Below, in pieces: positions 16,556 through 23,750 of a stretch of 64,000 bases of DNA. The translations under genes and the position numbers were made by a program. Numbering within the stretch: position 1 is the stretch's first letter; the number at the start of each line of letters is the position of its first letter. A model generated the notes under the pieces. That model was not told the origin of the DNA. It saw nothing but the letters and a program-made list of their open reading frames with translations, and ran no database searches. The stretch is from Proteiniphilum acetatigenes DSM 18083 (GTDB taxonomy: Bacteria > Bacteroidota > Bacteroidia > Bacteroidales > Dysgonomonadaceae), in assembly GCF_000380985.1 (NCBI RefSeq), contig NZ_KB905693.1:186001-250000 (forward strand). Direction: 5' to 3'.

Positions 16556-17734
16556 TTATTTTGTCCTTCTTCTTGCAGCATCTTTTTTTGCTTTTCTAAG
16601 CCTTAAATAAAGATATAAACCAAAAATTAGAATAAGTGAAGCAATATGGATGTACCGTTTTACCTCGCGACTGACATTGATATCGGTAAATCCGATGCTT
16701 CGTGCATGTCCGTCTCTTCCCGAACTGACAATTTTGCCCTGGTCGCGTCCGGATTCCCTTGAATTCGAGATGCTGTCATTCATCTGTTTAGCATGTTTGG
16801 CATAGCTTTTATTTGCGTGATTTTCAATGGTGCGATTTCCATTCTCTTGGTTTCTGACCGTGAGACTTCCACCCGACTGATTACCGGTTTCGTGATGATT
16901 ATCCCGCCTTTCCACGGTTAGTGACTTCCCTTGCCCGGTATGTTGGGGCGTGATAATAGTGGCAGTTTTATTGTCCGTCCTTCTGTTTGTTTCTGTATTT
17001 GCCGATACTTCAACCGCTTGTGCTGGTCTTGAACCTCCACGTGGATTGAGCATTCCGCCCACCTGTATTCCCATTGCATGAATAAACAGGAGAGCATAGA
17101 AAGGGTATGACCATTTTTGGAGTCTTTTCCACTTTACATTTCCCATACGTTTGTGTATCGAGTCGAAAGAGGTTACCCAAAGCGGTATGAACAAAACGAG
17201 CAATACAATGCCAAGTACAAAACTGAAATTACTTATTCCGGCACCCAACTCGTTGGTAACATTCGTATTTGCCATGTATTCCGCATTATTTGTGAAATAC
17301 CTGAGCGAATTGGGGAAAGTGCCGGTCACGCGAATAAGGGCATGAGTGAGTACAGGAAAGCCTGATATGATAGAAAGCTCCTTACGGATCTTTAGAAGTT
17401 TTTTTACCCATAGAATTCCGGGATTTAGCGCTCCTGCATACATGACAATGATCAGTATGGGAAATGCGAATGTGCCAAAATGGATATAATCTCTTAAAAT
17501 ACCTCCCAGAAACGGGATCTGGCTAAAACTAAACATCTCAATTCCGAATAACCGGCATACAAAGGGAATGGCTACCATAGCGAAAGGTATTGCCAGGACG
17601 ATGTAGTATATTGTTGCATGCTTTTTTATTGATTTTGACAATAATACAGCTAACAAGGTAAATATAGCAAGGGAGGTGAGCAAGGGTGCAGTTGAATTCA
17701 AAAACTGAATAAAATCAATGAAAAATTTAATCAT
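16556..17734 (-). CDS. Ferric-reductase-like transmembrane protein with low-complexity insert
   Basis: The 392-residue product starts at MIKFFIDFIQ (17734), since the upstream ATG at 17773 would lie at the promoter. Residues 1-225 hold about six membrane helices with His85, His131 and His219, placed like haem ligands of the ferric reductase / MsrQ-type fold (PVLTHALIRV, PFYALLFIHAMGI). Residues 230-355 are a polar tract rich in Asn, Arg, His, Gly and Thr, and a last membrane helix (360-378) ends in a strongly basic tail. No FAD/NAD domain is attached, so a partner would supply electrons. The function is inferred from fold only. Confidence 0.6.
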   Translation of the reverse strand: MIKFFIDFIQFLNSTAPLLTSLAIFTLLAVLLSKSIKKHATIYYIVLAIPFAMVAIPFVCRLFGIEMFSFSQIPFLGGILRDYIHFGTFAFPILIIVMYAGALNPGILWVKKLLKIRKELSIISGFPVLTHALIRVTGTFPNSLRYFTNNAEYMANTNVTNELGAGISNFSFVLGIVLLVLFIPLWVTSFDSIHKRMGNVKWKRLQKWSYPFYALLFIHAMGIQVGGMLNPRGGSRPAQAVEVSANTETNRRTDNKTATIITPQHTGQGKSLTVERRDNHHETGNQSGGSLTVRNQENGNRTIENHANKSYAKHAKQMNDSISNSRESGRDQGKIVSSGRDGHARSIGFTDINVSREVKRYIHIASLILIFGLYLYLRLRKAKKDAARRRTK

Positions 17735-17770
17735 ACAAATATTTTTATTTTTTCTTTTTATTTGAATGTG

Positions 17771-17802
17771 CAAAGTTCAGTTAATTTGATTAAGTGGGCA
17801 AT
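17771..17802 (-). promoter_or_regulatory. Predicted promoter of the ferric-reductase-like gene
   Basis: On the minus strand ATTG (complement of 17799-17802), 20 nt, GAacTTTG (complement of 17771-17778). The leader would be about 30 nt to the ATG at 17734. Confidence 0.5.
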
Positions 17803-17919
17803 CCCTATAATCAAGGATTTAAATCAGCTTTAATACCAAAAAATAATGATTAAATTTTAGGGTACGCTGAATATACATCCCTTCCATTCGTTGACAAAAA
17901 AGCGCCGTTAGTTGATTAC

Positions 17920-17952
17920 TTTACCGGAAGAGAAGTGTTGTTGCTACATTTG
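17920..17952 (+). promoter_or_regulatory. Predicted promoter of the DUF4353-type lipoprotein gene
   Basis: TTTA at 17920-17923, 21 nt, then a perfect TAcaTTTG at 17945-17952, 32 nt before the start codon. Confidence 0.6.
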
Positions 17953-17984
17953 CGATGAAAACTCATGATAAATAACAACGCATT

Positions 17985-19892
17985 ATGAAGAAGAATTTAT
18001 TGATTATATGCCTGAGCCTTGCCGTAGTGATGATGTACGCTTGTAGTAAGGATGACTTTACAGAATCTGAACCGGAGGAAACAGAACAGGCTGACCCGGA
18101 TCCTGAAATACCTGAAGATTCGGGTGATACGGATGACGATGATCTCAATCCCAACTCCCAAAGCATTAGTTATGAAAATGCTGTTTTGATTGCATTTTCT
18201 TCAAATGACGCTTCAGTTACCAACCCGTTTGAGAATAACGGAGTGACTGTAGAAAATGACAATGGACATATTGTCATCACTTCGACGGTTTCCGGATCAG
18301 AATTGAACTATGTACTTTCAGGGATAATTGCTGACGGATCTGTGAAGATCTATGGTGAAGAAAAGTTCGGACTTGTATTGAATGGTGTCGGGATAACTAA
18401 TCCGAATGGCGCCGCGATAAACATTCAAAACAAGAAGAAAGGCACGGTTACCCTTGTGGACAAAACCAACAATCGTCTTATCGACGGATCAACATACACC
18501 TACACTGACGGGGAGGATATGAAAGCGACTTTCTTCAGCGAAGGTAACGTCGAGATTGGCGGGAACGGCACTCTCGAAATACGCGGCAAGAACAAACATG
18601 GGCTTTGTACGGACGGCGCACTGACAATCACAGGAGGAACTATCAATATTAAGGAAGCTGCAAGTGACGGGATCCATACGAACGACGAGATAACTATTTC
18701 GGGCGGTACCCTTACGATACGCTCTGTTGGCGACGGAATAGAGAGTGAGAGTAAAAAGGTGCCGATTTCAATTACCGGAGGGGACATAAACATTATTACC
18801 ACCGGAGAGAAAGGCCATGCCATAAAGACGAAATACAATGTAGAAATCGAATCGACCGGGAAGATCGAGATAACCACGTATGGTGCAGCATCAAAAGGGA
18901 TCAAACCCACGGGAGACATCACAATCCGCAAAGGAGATATTACTGTGAACAGTGCCGGTGATGCTATCTGGGATACAGATGAACAGGATACTTCTTCAGC
19001 CGCAGGTATCAAGTGCGATGGCAATTTCCTTATGGAAGACGGAACACTTACCCTGTTAAGTGCAGGAAAAGGCGGTAAAGGAATCAATGCCGACGGCACG
19101 CTTATCATCAATGGTGGAACTGTAACGGTTACCACAACCGGCGACCAGTACGTTTACAACAGCAGCTACGATACAGCAGCCAAGGCGATAAAAAGTGACG
19201 GGAACCTGACAATTAACGGAGGTAATATCAAGATACGCACATCCAAAACCGAGGCCGAAGGATTGGAAAGCAAATCCACACTGACCATCACCGGTGGAGA
19301 AATAGATATTGTAGCTTATGATGATGCGATCAATGCAACCACACATATACAGATAGACGGAGGAAATATATACTGTAACAGCACAACCAACGATGCTATC
19401 GACTCGAACGGCACGCTCACGGTAACCGGCGGTGTCATCGTTGCGGCCGGAGCTTCCCAACCAGAGGGAGGGTTTGATTGCGATAACAGCCGCTTTACGA
19501 TTACCGGAGGTACGCTTATCGGTATCGGTGGCGCTACCAGCAGTCCTACGGCAGCTTATTGCACCCAACGTTCACTGGTTTTCAATTCTTCCACATCCAA
19601 TATCCAGTACATAAGGATAGAAAGCACTTCGGGCGGACAGGAGGTTTTAACATTCAAGCTGCCGAAAACCTATTCTTCACGAATGACGATGCTTTTCAGC
19701 AGTCCGTCCCTTGCGGCGAATACAGGATACACGATTTACACCGGAGGCAGCATATCGGGCGGCACTGATTTTCATGGCTTCTATACCGGGGCAACCTATG
19801 CCAAAGGTACATCTGCCGGAACTTTCACGACCGGTTCAGCTACGGGTTCGGTTAGTACCGTAGGTACATCCCAGGGAGGTGGAGGACGATAG
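17985..19892 (+). CDS. Carbohydrate-binding domain (DUF4353-type) beta-helix lipoprotein
   Basis: The 635-residue protein has a lipoprotein signal with lipobox Cys20 (MMYACSKDD) and a very acidic linker (about residues 22-53). The C-SKDD start fits surface export. The body is a long parallel beta-helix: repeated units of the form LTITGGTINIKEAASDGIHT or GDITVNSAGDAIWD, each with a strand, a TGG turn and a DGI/DAI turn, spanning about residues 85-535. The C-terminus is Gly/Ser/Thr-rich. Related proteins are annotated as carbohydrate-binding domain-containing. It precedes a LytS/LytR pair by 100 nt, so it may be its target or partner. The ligand is unknown. Confidence 0.8.
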   Translation: MKKNLLIICLSLAVVMMYACSKDDFTESEPEETEQADPDPEIPEDSGDTDDDDLNPNSQSISYENAVLIAFSSNDASVTNPFENNGVTVENDNGHIVITSTVSGSELNYVLSGIIADGSVKIYGEEKFGLVLNGVGITNPNGAAINIQNKKKGTVTLVDKTNNRLIDGSTYTYTDGEDMKATFFSEGNVEIGGNGTLEIRGKNKHGLCTDGALTITGGTINIKEAASDGIHTNDEITISGGTLTIRSVGDGIESESKKVPISITGGDINIITTGEKGHAIKTKYNVEIESTGKIEITTYGAASKGIKPTGDITIRKGDITVNSAGDAIWDTDEQDTSSAAGIKCDGNFLMEDGTLTLLSAGKGGKGINADGTLIINGGTVTVTTTGDQYVYNSSYDTAAKAIKSDGNLTINGGNIKIRTSKTEAEGLESKSTLTITGGEIDIVAYDDAINATTHIQIDGGNIYCNSTTNDAIDSNGTLTVTGGVIVAAGASQPEGGFDCDNSRFTITGGTLIGIGGATSSPTAAYCTQRSLVFNSSTSNIQYIRIESTSGGQEVLTFKLPKTYSSRMTMLFSSPSLAANTGYTIYTGGSISGGTDFHGFYTGATYAKGTSAGTFTTGSATGSVSTVGTSQGGGGR

Positions 19893-19928
19893 GATGATTT
19901 GTTAATATAGTTGATGAGTAAACAGATA

Positions 19929-19965
19929 ATACCGCTGTTATGTTATCTTTGCATAACAGCGGTAT
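19929..19965. promoter_or_regulatory. Perfect 14-bp inverted repeat around a -7 box
   Basis: ATACCGCTGTTATG (19929-19942) and CATAACAGCGGTAT (19952-19965) flank the 9-nt centre TTATCTTTG, which contains a consensus -7 box (TAtcTTTG, 19944-19951). It lies 28 nt before the lytS-type start. A weak T-rich run follows, so it could be a terminator of the upstream gene, an operator, or both. Confidence 0.6.
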
Positions 19966-19992
19966 CTATTTTAAACCGGGGCAGGGTAACAA

Positions 19993-21198
19993 GTGATCAA
20001 GAAGAAACAATATATACTCGAAAACCTGATATATGCCTTTATATGGCTTGTCTTGTTTATCATACCTTTGGCCGGTTACAGCTTTGAGGGGAGTATTCAT
20101 TGGAACGATGTGAGAAGATATTGGATAGCGTTACTACCTTTTGCCTTACTCTTTTTACTTAACAATTACCTGTTGATCCCTGTGTTCCTTTTCCGGAAAA
20201 AACATCTGTTGTATATCGGGTTACTTCTCATATCAATCCTTTTTCTTTTTATTGCCAGGCCACTTATAACAGACAGTCTGAATCCCAACCCACACCCGAA
20301 GAAAGAACAGGTATTCAGGAAAAAGAATGGAGATTATTCCCGCGAGGAAAAAAGACCCGATCACGGTGAAAAAATATCTCCATATGAAGAGAAAACATCT
20401 CCTCACGAGGAGAGAATAAAACCATCACCCTTTAAGGGTCCGCCACCCGGAGATCAGAAAAAAGGTCCGCCGTTGATGCAATTTCCCAAGAAATGGGGAC
20501 CATATCTGAACGGATTATTAATGGCAATGTTGGTCACGGGATTTAACATAGCAGTGCGCCTTCTTTTCAAGTCCATGAACGATGCCAAACAACTCGATGA
20601 ACTGGAAAGACGGAATCTGCGTAATGAACTGAACTATCTGAAAGCTCAGATAAATCCCCATTTTTTCATGAATACGCTCAATAATATTCATGCGCTGATA
20701 GACATTGACGGCAAAAAAGCAAAGCGGACGGTAGTTGAATTGTCTAAACTGATGCGATATGTGTTGTATGAGGCAGAAAAACCTTTTATCACGCTGGAAA
20801 AAGAAATAGAGTTTATAGAAAATTATATAGCGCTTATGCGGATACGATATACAGACGATGTGGAGATAATTTCTGTATATCCGCAGGATATGCTTCATGC
20901 TCAGATACCGCCTTTGCTTCTAATTACATTGATAGAAAATGCTTTCAAGCATGGAATTAATATAAGCGGCAAATCATGTATCCATTCACGGATGACGATT
21001 GAAAATGAACATCTTTTTTATTCCGTTGCAAATACTTTACCCACCGATCCTCTGGATTCTGCATCTGTAAAGGGGATGGGATTAGATAACCTGAGAAAGC
21101 GTCTGGAGCTGCTTTTCGGAAAGGACAACTATAGTCTGGAAATATATAGCGGCAACGGAGTGTTTATAGCGAATCTCAATATACCTGTCAAAACATGA
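19993..21198 (+). CDS. LytS/YehU-type sensor histidine kinase
   Basis: The 401-residue kinase starts at GTG (19993). Three hydrophobic segments (about 12-30, 43-66, 72-91) are followed by a 75-residue polar loop and a fourth segment (171-191). The His_kinase box QINPHFFMNTLNNIHALIDI carries the phosphoacceptor His223, and a HATPase domain ends the protein (LIENAFKHGI, KGMGLDNLRKRLELLF). The topology puts the Lys/Glu/Pro-rich loop (92-168) outside the inner membrane, where it could sense a ligand. The stop overlaps the regulator start by 4 nt. It signals to the LytTR regulator downstream. Confidence 0.92.
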   Translation: MIKKKQYILENLIYAFIWLVLFIIPLAGYSFEGSIHWNDVRRYWIALLPFALLFLLNNYLLIPVFLFRKKHLLYIGLLLISILFLFIARPLITDSLNPNPHPKKEQVFRKKNGDYSREEKRPDHGEKISPYEEKTSPHEERIKPSPFKGPPPGDQKKGPPLMQFPKKWGPYLNGLLMAMLVTGFNIAVRLLFKSMNDAKQLDELERRNLRNELNYLKAQINPHFFMNTLNNIHALIDIDGKKAKRTVVELSKLMRYVLYEAEKPFITLEKEIEFIENYIALMRIRYTDDVEIISVYPQDMLHAQIPPLLLITLIENAFKHGINISGKSCIHSRMTIENEHLFYSVANTLPTDPLDSASVKGMGLDNLRKRLELLFGKDNYSLEIYSGNGVFIANLNIPVKT

Positions 21199-21914
21199 AG
21201 GTTAGATGCATAGCGATAGACGACGAACCTCTGGCACTCCAGCAACTGTCAAGATATATACTTGATACTGATTTTCTTGAACTGGCAGGATCATTCCGTA
21301 ACGCGCTGGTCGCACAGAAATGGCTTTCAGGGAATAAAGCCGATGCGATATTTGTGGATATAGAGATGCCTGGGCTCAACGGGTTGGAATTTGTCCGGAG
21401 CATGAATCAAAAACCATTGGTTGTGTTCACTACTGCCCATTCCGAATATGCATTGGATGGATTTAAAGTGGATGCGACTGATTATCTTCTTAAACCGATC
21501 GATTACCTGGACTTTTTACGTTCAGCAGAGAGAGTGTATCGGCAATATCTGTTAATGCAGGGGATAAAAGAGGGAAAGGGCGGTAAGCATATAATCTTTG
21601 TCCGGTCGGAATATAAGACAATGGCCATAGACATCGAAGACATAATTTTTATCGAAAGCCGAAGTGAATATGTACGTATATTCCTGGAAGATAAAAAACC
21701 GATCATGACACTCGGCAGCCTAAAATCGTATCAGGAGACATTACCGTCAGACTTATTTCTTCGTGTGCATCGATCTTTTATTGTGAATATTTCTTCGATA
21801 AAATGTATTGAAAGAAAGCACATAATACTCACCAATGAAATGAATATACCTGTAGGCAAACTATACGAAAAAGACCTGAGAAAATATATCAACGAGAATA
21901 TTCATAGGAAATAA
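21195..21914 (+). CDS. LytTR-family response regulator
   Basis: The 239-residue protein has a receiver domain (residues 1-120) with the acidic pair DDEP at 9-12, phosphoacceptor Asp55 (IFVDIEMPG) and a Lys in LLKPIDY. It then has a LytTR DNA-binding domain (about 137-236; FIESRSEYVRIFL, LFLRVHRSFIVNI). It is coupled by an ATGA overlap to the kinase gene. LytTR regulators bind direct repeats upstream of target promoters; the DUF4353-type gene upstream is a plausible target, but no clear LytTR repeat was found there. Confidence 0.94.
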   Translation: MKVRCIAIDDEPLALQQLSRYILDTDFLELAGSFRNALVAQKWLSGNKADAIFVDIEMPGLNGLEFVRSMNQKPLVVFTTAHSEYALDGFKVDATDYLLKPIDYLDFLRSAERVYRQYLLMQGIKEGKGGKHIIFVRSEYKTMAIDIEDIIFIESRSEYVRIFLEDKKPIMTLGSLKSYQETLPSDLFLRVHRSFIVNISSIKCIERKHIILTNEMNIPVGKLYEKDLRKYINENIHRK

Positions 21915-22114
21915 ACCGTATTATTCAGGAAGTACAAGTAACACGTTTTTGTTTTAGCATACCAAAGAGAACCTGACTCTGTGTTTGATAATTTATTACA
22001 TTCGTTTCATATGATTAAAACTTTTATTTTCAAAGGTATCATATGGAACTCGCTTTTAATCATGTTTTTGTGTGATAATTATTATCAAGCTCGTTTCATA
22101 TTCATAAAAAACCT

Positions 22115-22122
22115 TACGTTTG
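22115..22122 (+). promoter_or_regulatory. -7 promoter box of the metal efflux operon
   Basis: TAcgTTTG at 22115-22122 matches the -7 consensus, with only a weak GTTTC-like -33 box 18 nt upstream. It excludes a start at 22120 and supports the ATG at 22141 with a very short leader. Confidence 0.55.
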
Positions 22123-22140
22123 CAAATCAAAAATTTTAGA

Positions 22141-22488
22141 ATGCTTTGGAAAAGTAAACGGTTAATCGCCTCTATTCTATTTGTGGTTTTCACATTTTAC
22201 TATGTGGATATCTGTTTCTTTTCCCATAGCCATATCATCAACGGTACTACTGTTGTCCATTCGCACCTTCACAATAAAGCCCATACCCAGACGGGGACGC
22301 ACACTGACAGTGAGTTAAAACTGATCTCATCGTTGTCTGCTTTTGAAACACTTGCCGCAGATTTGTCCGCAGTGATTCCGGGAGTCCTGATATTATTGCA
22401 GGTATTTATCCTGCCATTCCTTAAGGAAAAGATTTATTCCAAACCTGCAGCTTGTATCTCTTTGCGGGATCCCCCAACCTTATTCTAA
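22141..22488 (+). CDS. His-rich small membrane protein at the head of the RND operon
   Basis: The 115-residue protein has a membrane segment at about residues 8-24, a loop with seven His within residues 29-54 (FFSHSHIINGTTVVHSHLHN), a second hydrophobic segment at about 76-95, and a basic tail. With the N-terminus inside, the His cluster would face the periplasm, where it could bind Zn, Ni, Co or Cu. No named family is recognised. It is the first gene before the czcB-like, czcA-like and czcC-like genes, which suggests a metal chaperone or sensor role for the efflux pump. This function is inferred from composition and context. Confidence 0.7.
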   Translation: MLWKSKRLIASILFVVFTFYYVDICFFSHSHIINGTTVVHSHLHNKAHTQTGTHTDSELKLISSLSAFETLAADLSAVIPGVLILLQVFILPFLKEKIYSKPAACISLRDPPTLF

Positions 22489-22645
22489 ATCAAATTTATT
22501 TTTACCATTTAGCGCTGACTTTCTATTGGTATTAGTGGGCAGTTTCTCTGTTTTCCATCCGAAGGATGCAGTGCATCTACAATTAGCCAACTCCATCGTT
22601 GATAAACGGAGGGATTCCATCATTTTATTAAAATCATTATACCAT

Positions 22646-23746
22646 ATGAATAAATTATTTATGCTGGCGGGCCTGTTGATTTTACTGGCTTCCTGCAAAC
22701 AAAACAATACGGCACAAGAAAGTGCTGAAGTTCAATATAGAGGCGATACCATCATCGTAAAAGAAAATTCACCCATTTTGGGACAGATAGTGATCGGGAA
22801 AGTGCAGTCACGGGATTTTTCGGCCGGATTCAGAACGGTCGGAACCATTCGTCCTGTGTCAGGTAAATATGCTGAGATCGCTCCTCCGTTCTCCGGACGT
22901 ATTACAAAAACATTTGTGGAACTTGGGAAAAAGGTGAGTGCCGGTTCACCGGTTTTCGAACTGAGTTCATCCGAGTTCTTTGAAGCTGCGAAAGCTTACT
23001 TTGCCGCACAGTCGGCCAATGAACTGGCCCAAACCAGCTACAATCGCCAAAAGGAGTTGGAAGCTAACGGTGTAGCTTCGAAAAAAGAGTTGGAGCAGGC
23101 CCGGAACGAAGCAAATATTGCTGCCAGGGAATGGGAGCAGGCAAAGGCGACCATGCAGATTTTTAATATCGATGTCAATTCACTTCAAATGGGACAGGCC
23201 TTGAAGGTGGTATCGCCCATCGCCGGCGAAGTGGTGAAATATGATATCACCATCGGGAGTTATGTAAGAGAAGATACGGAGCCGCTGGCTGTGATAGCCG
23301 ACTTGACGACGGTGTGGGTTACTGCACTGGTGAAGGAAAGAAATTTCGGAACGATCAAAAAAGGCGAACAGGTAGAGGTATTTACCGACACACATCCCGA
23401 TAAAGCCATCCCGGGGACTATTTACCATGTGGGCGAGATGTTGGATGTGGAAACCCGTTCACTGGACGTGATCATTGCCTGTGATAATACGGACAGGCAA
23501 CTGAAACCGGGCATGTTCTGCAAGGTGCACTTCCTGAACTCTCCGACAAAAGCCATTGTCTTACCTGCTACCGCCATCATGCAGGAACAGGAGAATGATT
23601 ATGTCCTGATCGAGGCGTCGAAAGGCAAATACCTTCGCCGTAAGGTACAAACCGAAACGGTCAGTATGGAAGAAGTGCTTATCCTGAGCGGGATTGACGA
23701 GGGTGAAAATGTAGTTGTAAAGGGTGGAATTTTTCTAAATATGTAA
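22646..23746 (+). CDS. czcB: RND efflux periplasmic adaptor (CzcB/CusB family)
   Basis: This is the membrane fusion protein that links the inner-membrane RND pump to the outer-membrane channel. The start is placed at ATG 22646 because the following residues form a lipoprotein signal (MNKLFMLAGLLILLASC). The 366-residue protein shows the barrel-sandwich pieces (GKYAEIAPPFSGRITKTFVE; VVSPIAGEVVKYDITIGSYV), a coiled-coil hairpin at about residues 110-165, and a beta-barrel with MLDVETRSLDVIIACDN. No N-terminal metal-binding Met or His cluster is obvious. It is 4 nt from the pump gene. Confidence 0.92.
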   Translation: MNKLFMLAGLLILLASCKQNNTAQESAEVQYRGDTIIVKENSPILGQIVIGKVQSRDFSAGFRTVGTIRPVSGKYAEIAPPFSGRITKTFVELGKKVSAGSPVFELSSSEFFEAAKAYFAAQSANELAQTSYNRQKELEANGVASKKELEQARNEANIAAREWEQAKATMQIFNIDVNSLQMGQALKVVSPIAGEVVKYDITIGSYVREDTEPLAVIADLTTVWVTALVKERNFGTIKKGEQVEVFTDTHPDKAIPGTIYHVGEMLDVETRSLDVIIACDNTDRQLKPGMFCKVHFLNSPTKAIVLPATAIMQEQENDYVLIEASKGKYLRRKVQTETVSMEEVLILSGIDEGENVVVKGGIFLNM

Positions 23747-23750
23747 ATCG

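Noticed and set aside
18500-19135. 211-codon minus-strand frame
   Set aside because: It is antisense to the repetitive beta-helix gene; such long shadows arise from its periodic sequence.
22526-22645. N-terminal extension of the RND adaptor
   Set aside because: The lipoprotein signal begins at 22646, and residues before it do not belong to the family.
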